Shown here: in pieces, positions 35,615-47,164 of the stretch
How the letters are laid out: each line of letters opens with the position of its first letter
How positions within the stretch are numbered: the stretch's first letter is position 1
Assembly: GCA_028871195.1 (NCBI GenBank)
Contig: JAGWNT010000006.1
Coordinates: 1 to 64,000 of the forward strand
Reading direction: 5' to 3'
Length of the DNA: 64,000 bases
Source: REEB85 sp018971455
GTDB taxonomy: Bacteria; Pseudomonadota; Alphaproteobacteria; Acetobacterales; Acetobacteraceae
The notes under the pieces: model-generated
Database searches by the model: none
The model's input: only the letters and a program-made list of their open reading frames with translations
Told to the model about the DNA's origin: nothing
Program-made: the position numbers and the translations under genes

Positions 35615-37154
35615 GCGCGCGCGCCCGCGGCGACGTGGCCATCCGGTCCCACGTCGCCGCCGTGACACCGCGCGCCGACAGCGCCACCTTGCGCACCTTG
35701 CCGTTCTCCGTCATCGGCAGCTCGGCCGCGAAATCGATGTAGCGCGGCACGGCGAAGTCGGGCAGACGGGTCGCGCAATGCGCGGCCAGCGCCGGCGCGT
35801 CGGCGGTGGCGCCCGCCGCCGGCACCACGCAGGCCATCACCTCGTCCTCGCCCATCTCCGCCGGCACCGCGAACACCGCCGCCTGCGCCACGCCCGGATG
35901 CGTCAGCAGCGCCTGCTCCACCTCGATGGCCGAGATATTCTCGCCCCGCCGGCGGATCGCCTCCTTGATGCGCCCGACGAAGCGGAAATACCCGCCGGCC
36001 TCGCGCACCACCATGTCGCCGGTGTGGAACCACAGATTGCGCCACGCCGCCACCGTCTGCTCGGCCATGCCCCAATAGCCGCGCGCGAAGGCGAAGGGCG
36101 CATCGGCGCGCAGCAGCAGCTCGCCCGCCACGCCATCGGCCACCTCCGCGTCCAGCCCATCGACCACGCGCGCCTCGAAGCCGTCCACCACCGGCCCCAT
36201 CATTCCGGCGCGCTGCCGCTCGGCCGTCGTGCCGATGACGAAATTGGTTTCCGTCGAGCCATAGCCATCGACCAGCGCAATGCCGGTGCGCGCGCGGAAC
36301 GGCGCGTGGAAACGCTCCGGCACGCCCGGCGCCAGGGCCACGCGGATGGCATGCGCGCGCTCCTCCGGCCCCGGCGCGCGCGTCAGCAGGATCGGCACCA
36401 TGGCACCCAGCAGATAGGCGACGCTCGCCCCGCTGCCCGCCATCGCCGGCCAGAAGCCGGAGGCCGAGAACCGCCGCTCCAGCGCCATCGTCGCGCCGGC
36501 CAGCAGCGCCTGCCAGAAGGTGTTGAGCGCGTTGGTGTGAAACAGCGGCAGGGTCGTCGCCAGCACGTCGCCCTCCCGCACGCCCAGCAGCCGCCCGGTA
36601 TGGATGCCCCACCAGAACAGCTGGCCATGCGGGCAGCACACCCCCTTGGGCAGGCCGGTGGTGCCCGAGGTGTAGAGGATCGCCAGATCGTCGCCCGGCC
36701 CGACCGCGGCCTCCGCCACCTCCTCCCCGTCGCCGCCAAACCCCTCCACCGGCCGCACCACCACCCCCTCCGGCACGCCGCCCGCGGGCTCCGTCTCGGC
36801 GAGCAGCAGCCGCGCCCCGCTATCCGTCAGCACATGCCCCAGCTGCGGCCCCTTGGCGGCGAGATTGACCGGTACCAGTACCGCCCCGAGCCACGCGCAG
36901 CCGAGCAGGATTTCGAGGAACTCGACCCGGTTGGAGCAGAGCAGCGCCACGCGGTCGCCGGCCCCCACCCCCAGCCCCCGCAGCCGGCCGGCGGCGCGCG
37001 CGGCGATACCAGGCGCCTGGTCGAACCGCCAGGTCACGGCGCCGGCGCGCAGCAGCACGCGCGGGCCATGGCGCGCCGCCTGGCGCCGCAGCAGCGCCGG
37101 CAGCCCGCGCGCGGCCAGCGGAAAATCGGCGGGGTCGGGCAGGGCAGGGGTCAT
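35604..37154 (-). CDS. AMP-forming acyl-CoA synthetase/ligase
   Basis: ANL-superfamily ligase of 516 residues that activates a carboxylic acid as adenylate, then thioester. Motifs: P-loop YTSGTTGLPKG (161-171), GYGSTET, FHTGDM, VGRIKEAIRRRGENIS and the C-terminal catalytic Lys in TENGKVRKVAL. The start MTPALPDPADF is the first residue with family similarity; the frame stays open far upstream opposite the next gene but that part is not coding. The closest relatives are CaiC/crotonobetaine-CoA ligase-like enzymes; the substrate is unknown. Confidence 0.9.
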   Translation of the reverse strand: MTPALPDPADFPLAARGLPALLRRQAARHGPRVLLRAGAVTWRFDQAPGIAARAAGRLRGLGVGAGDRVALLCSNRVEFLEILLGCAWLGAVLVPVNLAAKGPQLGHVLTDSGARLLLAETEPAGGVPEGVVVRPVEGFGGDGEEVAEAAVGPGDDLAILYTSGTTGLPKGVCCPHGQLFWWGIHTGRLLGVREGDVLATTLPLFHTNALNTFWQALLAGATMALERRFSASGFWPAMAGSGASVAYLLGAMVPILLTRAPGPEERAHAIRVALAPGVPERFHAPFRARTGIALVDGYGSTETNFVIGTTAERQRAGMMGPVVDGFEARVVDGLDAEVADGVAGELLLRADAPFAFARGYWGMAEQTVAAWRNLWFHTGDMVVREAGGYFRFVGRIKEAIRRRGENISAIEVEQALLTHPGVAQAAVFAVPAEMGEDEVMACVVPAAGATADAPALAAHCATRLPDFAVPRYIDFAAELPMTENGKVRKVALSARGVTAATWDRMATSPRARAPTG

Positions 37155-37268
37155 GGCCCGATTTGCCGGCTCCCCCGCCCGCCAAGTCAACCCCCTCGCC
37201 GGGCGGGCCGGCACGGCGCGCGGGGCAGCCGCCCGCGGACGTGCTAAACGAGGCCTCCGATCTGGTAT

Positions 37269-39986
37269 ATGCTGCACCGCACCATGCCATTCCTCCGCTC
37301 CACACCCGGTCGCTTCCGCCCGGAAGCCCTGTTCCACCCCCGCGCCGTCGCCATCCTCGGCGCCGACACCGCCGAGGGCGCGCCGTTCCTCGCCAATCTG
37401 CGCGCCGGCGGTTTCACAGGCCCCCTCCACGCCCTGCCGGCCGGCCCGGCCGCCATCGCCGGGATCGCCGAAGCGCCCGATCTCGCGCTCGTCTGCGCCC
37501 CGCCGGGCGACCTGCCGGCGATCCTCGCCGCCCTCGGTCGCCGCGGCACGCGCTGCGCCATCGTCACCGGAGATGCGCCGGCCGATCTGCGCGCCCTCAC
37601 CCTGGCCAGCGACGTGCGCGCCCTCGGCCCGCGCTCCTTCGGGCTGGCGGTCCCCGCCATCGGCCTCAACGCCACCGCCGCACACCTGCCGCCGCGCGCC
37701 GGCCGCCTTGCCCTGGTCGGCCAGTCGAGCGGCCTTGCCCGCGCCGTGCTCGACTGGGCGGAGCCGAACGGCGTCGGCTTCAGCCACGTCGTCGGCATCG
37801 GCGCCAATGGCGATATCGGCTTCTCCATCGTGCTCGACTGGCTGTCGCGTGACGCCTCCACCGGAGCGATCCTGCTCGACATCCGCCGCATCCGCGACCC
37901 GCGGGCCTTCCTCTCCGCCGCCCGCGCCGCCGCCCGGCTGCGCCCGGTGGTCGCGCTCCACGCCGGTGCGGCCAGCCGGGACCGCGCCGGGGCGGACGCC
38001 TTTGCCGCCGCCCTGCGCCGCAGCGGCGTGCTGCCGGTCGCCACCCTCGAAGACCTGCTCGCCGCCGCCGAGACGCTGACGCGCGCCCGCCCGGCCGCCG
38101 GCGAGGCGCCGGTCATCGTCGCCACCACCGCCGGCCCCGCCCTGCTGGCCGCCGACGCGCTGCGTGCGAGCGGCCTCGCCCCCGCCCATCTGGCGCCGGA
38201 GACTTGCCGCACGCTGAGCCTGCTGTCCGTCACCACCACGCCGCAGGCCGATTTCCTGCTCGCCCCCGCCGAACCGCCCACCCGCCTGGCCGAAATCGCC
38301 GCCATGCTCGCCGGCGCCCGCGAGACCGGCGGCGTGCTGGTGCTGCACACCCCCGCCGCGCCGCCCGACGCGCAGCTGCGCGACGACACGGCACTGGCCG
38401 CCATCACCGCCTCGGCCGCCGCCAGCCGGGTGCCGCTGCTCGCCGCGATCCTGGGCGAGACCACCGCCGCCGGCCATCGCCGCCTGCTCGCCGAGGCCGG
38501 CATCCCCGCCTTCCACAGCCCGGAGGCCGCGGTCCGCGCCTTCCTGCATCTCGTCCAGCACCGCCGCAACCGCGCCGCGGCCCGCGAATTGCCGGCCAGC
38601 ACCGTGCTCCGCCTCGCGCCGGACCGCGCCGAGGTGCGCCGCCGCTTCGCCGCCGCCCGCGCCGAGGGCCGGCTCGACCTCGCGCAGGACGAGGCCCTGG
38701 CCGTGCTCGCCGCTTACGGCATGCCCACCATCCCCGGCCGCGTGGCGATGACCGTGGAGGACGCGGTGCACGCCGCCGCCCTGCTCGGCTACCCGGTGGT
38801 GGTCAAGCGCCGCCGCCTCGGCCCGGCGACCGACCGGCCCGGCGCCGACAAGCCGGCCGAGCCCGCCCTGGCGCTCGACCTGCGCGACCCGACCCGCCTG
38901 CGCGCGGCCGCCCAGCTGCTCGATTCCGGCGACGGCATCGGCCTGCTGGTGCAGCGCCAGGCCGGCCGCGCCCGCGAATTGCGCATCCGCGTGCACGAGG
39001 ACGCCCTCCTCGGCCCCACCATCGCCTTCGGCCAGGGCGGCACCGCCTCCGACCTGCTCGACGACCTCGCCATCGACCTGCCGCCGCTGAACCTCACCCT
39101 GGCCGCGGCCCTGATCGCGCGCACCCGCGTCGCGGCCACCCTCGGCGCACTGCACGACCAGCCGGCCGCCGACCTCGCCGCCATCGCCGACGCGCTGGTC
39201 CGCGTCAGCCAGCTCGTCGTCGATTTCCCGGAGATCGCCGAGCTCGACATCAACCCCCTCTTCGCCGACGGCCAGGGCGTGCTCGCCGCAGACGCCGCCA
39301 TCCGCCTGCGCCCGCGCGGCGCCGCCCCGGCCCATCTCGCCATCCCGCCCTATCCGGGCGAACTCGCCACCACGCTCGAGACCGGCGGCGAAACCCTGGT
39401 GCTGCGCCCGATCCGCCCGGAAGACGCCAACGCCCATATCGCGCTCTTCAACCGCCTCTCGCCCGAGGATGTCCGCTACCGCTTCTTCTCGGCCCTGCGC
39501 GAGCTGTCGCGCGAGCAGGTCGCCCGCCTCACCCAGGTGGACTACGCCCGCGAAATCGCCTTCATCGCCGTCCGCCCCGCGCGGACCCCCGGCGCCGAGG
39601 ACGAGACGGTCGGCGTCGCCCGCCTGGTCTGCGAGACCACGCTCTCGGAGAACGGCCCCGGCGAAGGGGAGTTCGCCGTGCTGGTGCAGCCCGACATGAA
39701 GGGCAGGGGGGTGGCGCGCCGGCTGATGGAGATGCTCATCGCCTGGGGCCGCGCCCAGGGCCTCACCGCCATCACCGGCCAGGTTCTCGCCGATAACCGC
39801 CCGATGCAGGTCTTCATCCGCGCACTCGGCTTCACCCTGCGCCGCGCCCCCGGCGAGCCCGACCTGCTGGAAGCCCGCCTGCCCCTGGACGAGGCGGCGC
39901 CGGACGGGCACACCGGCGGGGAAATCGACGGCCCGTCCCAGGACCCGCCCGCCGCCGCCCGCCCCACCCAGCCGAAAGCCCCGTGA
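37269..39986 (+). CDS. Pat-like protein lysine acetyltransferase (NDP-forming acyl-CoA synthetase fold plus GNAT)
   Basis: Protein of 905 residues with a CoA-binding domain (about 15-115), succinyl-CoA synthetase-like domains (120-400), an ATP-grasp domain (about 440-660, DEALAVLAAYGMP) and a C-terminal GNAT domain (about 700-880, FAVLVQPDMKGRGVARRLME). This order is that of PatZ/YfiQ, which acetylates lysines, including that of AMP-forming acyl-CoA synthetases. The SHTG motif carrying the phospho-His of true ADP-forming synthetases is replaced by SRDRAG around residue 235. The adjacent acyl-CoA synthetase is a natural candidate target. Starts at 37269 or 37284. Confidence 0.9.
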   Translation: MLHRTMPFLRSTPGRFRPEALFHPRAVAILGADTAEGAPFLANLRAGGFTGPLHALPAGPAAIAGIAEAPDLALVCAPPGDLPAILAALGRRGTRCAIVTGDAPADLRALTLASDVRALGPRSFGLAVPAIGLNATAAHLPPRAGRLALVGQSSGLARAVLDWAEPNGVGFSHVVGIGANGDIGFSIVLDWLSRDASTGAILLDIRRIRDPRAFLSAARAAARLRPVVALHAGAASRDRAGADAFAAALRRSGVLPVATLEDLLAAAETLTRARPAAGEAPVIVATTAGPALLAADALRASGLAPAHLAPETCRTLSLLSVTTTPQADFLLAPAEPPTRLAEIAAMLAGARETGGVLVLHTPAAPPDAQLRDDTALAAITASAAASRVPLLAAILGETTAAGHRRLLAEAGIPAFHSPEAAVRAFLHLVQHRRNRAAARELPASTVLRLAPDRAEVRRRFAAARAEGRLDLAQDEALAVLAAYGMPTIPGRVAMTVEDAVHAAALLGYPVVVKRRRLGPATDRPGADKPAEPALALDLRDPTRLRAAAQLLDSGDGIGLLVQRQAGRARELRIRVHEDALLGPTIAFGQGGTASDLLDDLAIDLPPLNLTLAAALIARTRVAATLGALHDQPAADLAAIADALVRVSQLVVDFPEIAELDINPLFADGQGVLAADAAIRLRPRGAAPAHLAIPPYPGELATTLETGGETLVLRPIRPEDANAHIALFNRLSPEDVRYRFFSALRELSREQVARLTQVDYAREIAFIAVRPARTPGAEDETVGVARLVCETTLSENGPGEGEFAVLVQPDMKGRGVARRLMEMLIAWGRAQGLTAITGQVLADNRPMQVFIRALGFTLRRAPGEPDLLEARLPLDEAAPDGHTGGEIDGPSQDPPAAARPTQPKAP

Positions 39987-40645
39987 TGCCCCAGCCGCTC
40001 GTCATCGCCCCCTCCATCCTGTCGGCCGACTTCGCCCGTCTCGGCGAGGAGATCCGCGCCATCGACGAGGCCGGTGCCGACTGGATCCATGTCGATGTGA
40101 TGGACGGCCATTTCGTCCCCAACCTCACCATCGGCCCGGCCGTCGTCGCGGCCCTGCGCCCGCACAGCGCCAAACCCTTCGACGTGCATCTGATGATCGA
40201 GCCGGCCGACCCCTTCCTCGAGGCCTTCGCCGCCGCCGGGGCCGACCTCATCACCATCCACGCCGAGGCCGGCCCGCATATCGACCGCTCGCTGCGCGCC
40301 ATCCGCGCCCTCGGCCGGCAGGCCGGCATCGCGCTCTGCCCCGGCACGGCGGAGGAATGCCTGCCCTACCTGCTCGACACGCTGGACCTGATCCTGGTGA
40401 TGACGGTCAACCCCGGCTTCGGCGGCCAGGCCTTCCTGCCCGCGCAGCTCGAAAAACTCGCCCGCATCCGCGCCATGATCGGCGCCCGCCCGATCCGCCT
40501 CGAGGTCGATGGCGGCATCACCCCGGCCAACGCCGCCGCCGTGCGCACCGCCGGCGCCGACACGCTGGTCGCCGGCTCGGCCGCCTTCACGGGCGGCCCG
40601 GCCGCCTACGCCCCCAACATCGCCGCCCTGCGCGCGGCCGCGTAG
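39986..40645 (+). CDS. rpe: Ribulose-phosphate 3-epimerase
   Basis: Interconverts ribulose 5-phosphate and xylulose 5-phosphate in the pentose phosphate and Calvin pathways. The 219 residues include SILSADF, HVDVMDGHFVPNLTIGP (His35, Asp37), DVHLMI (His68), VNPGFGGQAF and EVDGGI, covering the metal ligands and phosphate loop. The ATG overlaps the acetyltransferase stop by one base (TGATG); a GTG one codon earlier is possible. Confidence 0.96.
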   Translation: MPQPLVIAPSILSADFARLGEEIRAIDEAGADWIHVDVMDGHFVPNLTIGPAVVAALRPHSAKPFDVHLMIEPADPFLEAFAAAGADLITIHAEAGPHIDRSLRAIRALGRQAGIALCPGTAEECLPYLLDTLDLILVMTVNPGFGGQAFLPAQLEKLARIRAMIGARPIRLEVDGGITPANAAAVRTAGADTLVAGSAAFTGGPAAYAPNIAALRAAA

Positions 40646-40736
40646 CTCCTCGGCGTTGGGGAAATGAGCAAATCTGGGGCCTTGGCAGATCGGGTCGGGC
40701 TTCCGGAATCGGCCAACAGGCGCCATTGTAGCGATC

Positions 40737-41435
40737 ATGACGACAGTGCACCTTGTGCCGGCAGATATTTGCGAGCTCTACCACGTAAAGGAGTGGCGCA
40801 ATGCGGCGGGCGTTCTGACGACAGCCAGCCCTGCCGAATGGCAGGATATCCTGGATGTCCTTCGTCGGTTCCAGCTATTAAAGTCCGAGGTTTTGGTCGG
40901 TGGTGGCAATCGATCTCTCATAAGTCGACGAATTGACGGCGCCTTTTATGCAAAGGGGTGGCAGGAGAAGGGCTTCGCGACCTCGATTAGCGTGGATGAC
41001 ATGAGATACGATAGTCCCACTCACGCGGTCGACTGCTTCAAGGCGGGCGTTGCCGTTGAGATGGAGTGGAATAACAAGGACCCATTCTTCGACAGGGACC
41101 TGAATAATTTTCGGCTGCTCTTCGAGCTAAGAGCCATACACGTCGGAATCATCATCACGCGTTCGTGGGAGTTGCAAGAAATATTCAAGCAACTCGGCAA
41201 GGGGGCGTCGTATGGAAAGGCGACAACTCACCATGAAAAGCTGTGGTCGAAAATTGATGGCGGGGGTGGTGGCGGCTGCCCTGTTCTGACGTTTGCGATC
41301 AGGCCAGGTCTGATTATCGACGATGGACCAGAGGCATTGGCAAAGCTCAAAACGCAAATGAACGCGGAGAAGGGCGCAAAAAAATCCGACAGAAACGACG
41401 GCGACGTCCCGCCAGACGCCGAAGGCGAAGTGTAG
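40737..41435 (+). CDS. BglII/BstYI-family restriction endonuclease
   Basis: Protein of 232 residues similar to the Endonuc-BglII family (PF09195). The core VDCFKAGVAVEMEWNNKDPF holds a PD-(D/E)XK-type site: Asp99, Glu108 and Glu110 have the spacing of Asp84, Glu93 and Gln95 of BglII. Further family segments are RDLNNFRLLFELRAIHVGII, TTHHEKLWSKI and GGGGGGCPVLTF. The likely target contains GATC, as for BglII and BstYI, but this is inference. Its G+C content is clearly lower than its neighbours'. It converges on the methyltransferase gene with 2 bp between stops. Confidence 0.88.
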   Translation: MTTVHLVPADICELYHVKEWRNAAGVLTTASPAEWQDILDVLRRFQLLKSEVLVGGGNRSLISRRIDGAFYAKGWQEKGFATSISVDDMRYDSPTHAVDCFKAGVAVEMEWNNKDPFFDRDLNNFRLLFELRAIHVGIIITRSWELQEIFKQLGKGASYGKATTHHEKLWSKIDGGGGGGCPVLTFAIRPGLIIDDGPEALAKLKTQMNAEKGAKKSDRNDGDVPPDAEGEV

Positions 41436-41437
41436 AC

Positions 41438-42109
41438 CTAATCGCCAGGAAACAGGTCAGGTTCGCACCCATGTTCAGTGGCACTGTTGTGCGGATAGGT
41501 TTTCCAGGTCGGCGCGTAGTCTTCTGCCGCTTGATTGCCCCACACAGACCAGCCAGACCGAACGCCTCTTGCGAATAGCTCCACACGTGGGCCAGGGCTG
41601 CACCGTTCGATGATGTCGTACATCTCATCCGGCTTGCGGGAGTGTTCCCGCTTGCGAGTTCCCAGATAATTTACCTGGGTCCGGCCCGGCTGCAGAGTCC
41701 TTGCGTTTTTTCCCCGCACGCCGAAGAGCAATATCTCCGTCACGTTCCGGAAATAGAAGCCTACGCCACGCCCATCACTACCCCCGTCCTTCCGAAGTTT
41801 GTGCCAGACGATATTGGATTTGTAGTTGAAGCCCCACGCTCTCAAGACATGGAGGCCTTCGGGCAGCAACGCGTTGGGAACCCAGAGATACAGGTGGGCG
41901 GTATCCGCACTGACCTGGGCAATGGGCAAAGCGGCAATCGCGGCCAGATCCATCGTTCCGTAACGACTTAGTCGCTTGTGCTCCGGGGCCATCTTCCCCG
42001 TGCGGTTTACAAACTGCCAAGGCGGGTCCGCTAAAATGCAGCTGAAGCGTCGCCCCGCAACGGTCGTCAGCAGATCTGCGGCGGGGTCAGAAGCGACATT
42101 TTTTGACAT
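41438..42109 (-). CDS. MT-A70 family adenine-N6 DNA methyltransferase
   Basis: Methyltransferase of 223 residues with the catalytic motif DPPW (28-31) in FSCILADPPWQF, then YLWVPNALLPEGLHVLRAWG and VGFYFRNVTEILLFGVRG, typical of the MT-A70 group that includes M.MunI. It should protect host DNA from the convergent endonuclease. The start MSKNVAS is supported by AGGGGGG 3-4 nt upstream; ATGs at 42154 and 42268 lack a ribosome-binding site. M.BglII itself is a cytosine-N4 enzyme, so this pairing of nuclease and methylase families is different. Confidence 0.88.
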   Translation of the reverse strand: MSKNVASDPAADLLTTVAGRRFSCILADPPWQFVNRTGKMAPEHKRLSRYGTMDLAAIAALPIAQVSADTAHLYLWVPNALLPEGLHVLRAWGFNYKSNIVWHKLRKDGGSDGRGVGFYFRNVTEILLFGVRGKNARTLQPGRTQVNYLGTRKREHSRKPDEMYDIIERCSPGPRVELFARGVRSGWSVWGNQAAEDYAPTWKTYPHNSATEHGCEPDLFPGD

Positions 42110-42299
42110 CAGCCCCCCCTCACAACGCGATTCGTGAAACTCTGGTGCCTTCATTGCATACGCAAGATACCGAGCCTTGTCACTGGCACTGAGTGCCGTG
42201 CCCGATCTGGCAGGCAGGCGGAGGAAAAACCGGCGCCGGCATACGGCGCGGAACGGATGGTCACTCAACCTTCGCAGCCCGCCATGATAAAAACCAGGC

Positions 42300-42326
42300 G
42301 GTTCGGTTATTAAATATAACGCAACC
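42300..42326 (-). terminator. Weak hairpin after lpxB
   Basis: GTTAT-N5-ATAAC extends outward, after a two-base mismatch, to GGTT/AACC and lies right after the lpxB stop. On the minus strand a GGTTTTTATC follows within 15 nt. It is a possible terminator of lpxB at the edge of the restriction-modification insert. Confidence 0.35.
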
Positions 42327-43468
42327 TATCCCCCCAGCACCTCCAGCACCGCCCGCGCCGCCGCCTCCGAGGGCAGCCCCTCCTCCGGCGTCAGCCCCGC
42401 CAGGATCTCCGCGAAGGCCGCGCGCTGCGCCTCGGCCGCCTCCTCGTCGCCGATCAGCCGTTCCATCTCCCCGGCCAGCCGCGCCGGCGTGCAGTCTTCC
42501 TGCAGCAATTCCGCCACCACCTCCCGCCCGGCCAGCAGGTTCACCATCGCCGCATAGGGCACTCGGATCAGCCGCCGCGCGATCGCCGCGGTCAGCGGAT
42601 TGACGCGATAGGCCACCGCCATCGGCACCCCGGCCAGCGCCAGCTCCAGCGTCGAGGTGCCGGATTTGGTCAGCGCCGCCGCCGCGGCGGCGAAGGCGTC
42701 ATGCTTCTCCGCCGTGTCGCTCACCACGATCGGCCGCACCGCCCAGCCGGCGACACCCTGCTGCACGCGGCCCGCCACCGCCGAGGCCACCGGCACCACC
42801 GCCACCAGCCCCGGCAGCCGCGCCGCCAGCAGGGCCAGCGCCGCGCCGAACACCGGCAGCAGCCGCCCCACCTCGCTGCGCCGGCTGCCCGGCATCAGCA
42901 CCACCACCGGCGCCTCCGGCGCGATGCCGTGGCGTGCCCGGAAGCGCGCGCCGCTGCCCTCGTCCGCGCCGGATTCCAGCACCGGATGGCCGACGAACTG
43001 CGCCGCCAGCCCGTGGCGCGCGAAGAAGGCCGGCTCGAAGGGCAGCAGGCACAGCAGCCGGTCCCACAGCCCGGGGAAATGGCGCACCCGCCGCTCCCGC
43101 CAGGCCCATACCTGCGGCGCCACGTAATGCACCCGCCGGATGCCCAGCGGCGCCACCCGGCGCAGCAGGCGGAGCGTGAAACCGGGGCTGTCGATGGTCA
43201 CCAGCACGGCCGGCCGCCGCGCCGCGACGTCGGCCACCGTACCCTCCAGCAGCCGGCGCAGCCGCACGATGCGCGGCAGCACCTCCAGCAGCCCCATGAT
43301 CGCGAGCTCGTGCAGGGGAAACCGGCTGGCCAGCCCCTGTTGCGCCATAAGCGGCCCGCCGATGCCGGCGAAGCTGATGTCCGGCCGCAGCCGGCGCAGG
43401 GCCGCCATCAGCCGCCCGCCCAGCACGTCCCCGCTCTGCTCGCCGGCGACAATATAAATCAGCGTCAT
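42326..43468 (-). CDS. lpxB: Lipid-A-disaccharide synthase
   Basis: GT19 glycosyltransferase of 380 residues that joins UDP-2,3-diacylglucosamine and lipid X in lipid A synthesis on the inner membrane. The N-terminus IYIVAGEQSGDVLGGRLM, HYVAPQVWAWRERRV and the late SGTSTLELALAGVPMAVAYRV are diagnostic. It shows the cell is Gram-negative. Here it is not next to lpxA/lpxD; the restriction-modification pair lies on its 3' side. Confidence 0.95.
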   Translation of the reverse strand: MTLIYIVAGEQSGDVLGGRLMAALRRLRPDISFAGIGGPLMAQQGLASRFPLHELAIMGLLEVLPRIVRLRRLLEGTVADVAARRPAVLVTIDSPGFTLRLLRRVAPLGIRRVHYVAPQVWAWRERRVRHFPGLWDRLLCLLPFEPAFFARHGLAAQFVGHPVLESGADEGSGARFRARHGIAPEAPVVVLMPGSRRSEVGRLLPVFGAALALLAARLPGLVAVVPVASAVAGRVQQGVAGWAVRPIVVSDTAEKHDAFAAAAAALTKSGTSTLELALAGVPMAVAYRVNPLTAAIARRLIRVPYAAMVNLLAGREVVAELLQEDCTPARLAGEMERLIGDEEAAEAQRAAFAEILAGLTPEEGLPSEAAARAVLEVLGG

Positions 43469-43570
43469 GGATGGATCAGGGTCATGGGTAGATCAGAATC
43501 ATGGCCGCGATCCTACCACGCGGCGGCCGCGCCGGCGCGCCCCGCGCCGCGAACCCGAACCGGGGCCGGC

Positions 43571-43756
43571 CTATACCCGGGGCCGCGCCGCTTCGCGCAC
43601 CGCGCGATGTTCGCGCGCCACCACCGCCGCACGCGCCACTTCGAGCACCTCCACCACGTCATCGACGCTGACGCCGTCACTGTCCATCACCATGCGGATC
43701 AGCGGGTCGCGCAGCAGGCTCTCGAAGGTCAGCGGGCGCATATCGTCGCGGCACAT
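43571..43756 (-). CDS. Small hypothetical protein (61 aa)
   Basis: Begins MCRDDMRPLTFESLLRDPL and continues with MVMDSDGVSVDDVVEVLEVA. The mix of hydrophobic and acidic residues looks like a compact helical protein. CGGAG lies about 8 nt upstream of the ATG. The longer open frame upstream has no coding look. I recognise no family with known function; the coding call rests on composition and ribosome-binding site. Confidence 0.6.
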   Translation of the reverse strand: MCRDDMRPLTFESLLRDPLIRMVMDSDGVSVDDVVEVLEVARAAVVAREHRAVREAARPRV

Positions 43757-44066
43757 GGCGGGGTCTCCGTCATTTTCGTCTGCCCCCGGCAAATCCGGCG
43801 GCTTCCTGCATCGGGCAGTCCATCGTGTCAGACAGAACTCTAACCCGGAGAAAGGGCGAGAATGGGGCAGATGCGATGACCGGAAGATGACAGTTTGCCC
43901 ATGCGCGCCAATGCCTTCGCCCCGCTGCCTGCGCCAAGCCCTTAAGTATGGCCGCCATCGCCCGCCTTGCGGGCGCGCCCGCGCGGCCACATCTCTGCCC
44001 ACCAGAGGCTTGCCGCCGCCCGCCGCCTTCGGCAGGCTCGCCGGCAGCCGCCACGGAGCCCCGTCG
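43757..44066. other. Intergenic region upstream of the LuxR-type gene
   Basis: A 310-bp divergent region between the small protein gene and the LuxR-type gene. It should hold both promoters, but I see no clear -24/-12 element, CtrA-like site or strong palindrome. Confidence 0.5.
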
Positions 44067-44678
44067 ATGAGCCCCTTCTCCACCCTCGCGCCTGAGGCCG
44101 TAGCACCCGGCGCCCTCGCCACGCCGGCCTTCGCGCCCCGCCCGGCCACCGCGGCGCTGGACGTGCCGGACCGGCTGCGCCGCCGCAGCCTCGTATGCGT
44201 GCGCGACCACGCCGCCCCTGGCGAAGCCGACGTGCTGGTGATCGACCTAGCACCCGGCCGGGCCCTGCCGGCGGCCGGCGCCCTGCCGCGCCTGGTGCTG
44301 TCCGACGACCCGGCGATGGCCGCCGACCAGGCGCTCGCCGGCGTGCTGCCTCGGGCCAGCTCGGCGCGCCGCGTCGCCGCCGCCGTCGCCGCCCTGGCCG
44401 AGGGGCTGGTGGTGCGCGCGCCCGCTCACCTGGCGCCGCCGGAGATGGCGGCCGCCGACGGCACGCCCCCCGCCCCACCGCCGGCGCTGACCCCGCGCGA
44501 GCGGGAAATCCTCGGCCTGCTCGGCGAGGGCCTGCCCAACAAGGCGATCGCCCGCCGCCTCGGCATCTCGGCCCACACCGTCAAGTACCATCTCGAGGCG
44601 GTGTTCGCGAAACTCGCCGCGCGCAGCCGCGCCGAGGCGCTCGCCCAGGGCCTGCGCCACCGCCTCGTCCAGCTCTGA
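44067..44678 (+). CDS. LuxR/FixJ-type transcriptional regulator with an unusual N-terminus
   Basis: Protein of 203 residues. The C-terminal GerE/LuxR helix-turn-helix is clear: LTPREREILGLLGEGLPNKA then ARRLGISAHTVKYHLEAVF (about 143-195). The N-terminal part has the length of a receiver, with VLVIDLAPG where the phosphoacceptor strand would be, but no DD pair or conserved Lys. It may be a pseudo-receiver. The start is not certain. It is followed at once by a hybrid kinase gene in the same frame. Confidence 0.8.
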   Translation: MSPFSTLAPEAVAPGALATPAFAPRPATAALDVPDRLRRRSLVCVRDHAAPGEADVLVIDLAPGRALPAAGALPRLVLSDDPAMAADQALAGVLPRASSARRVAAAVAALAEGLVVRAPAHLAPPEMAAADGTPPAPPPALTPREREILGLLGEGLPNKAIARRLGISAHTVKYHLEAVFAKLAARSRAEALAQGLRHRLVQL

Positions 44679-44759
44679 GACGGCGCGCTGGCCCTGCCTC
44701 CGCCCCGGCGCGAGCTGCCGTCCGAGAAGCTGCCGCTGCTGCTGCGCTCGGCGCGGCGC

Positions 44760-47153
<2,394 letters not shown>

Positions 47154-47164
47154 GGTGGACGGTT

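Noticed and set aside
35604..39911. Very long minus-strand open frame extending the acyl-CoA synthetase opposite the acetyltransferase gene
   Set aside because: Only the part to 37154 has family similarity; the rest is Gly/Arg-rich antisense sequence typical of high-GC DNA opposite a real gene.
42110..42268. Longer N-terminus of the MT-A70 methylase from ATGs at 42154 or 42268
   Set aside because: No ribosome-binding site before those ATGs and no family similarity in the added residues; MSKNVAS has AGGGGGG just upstream.
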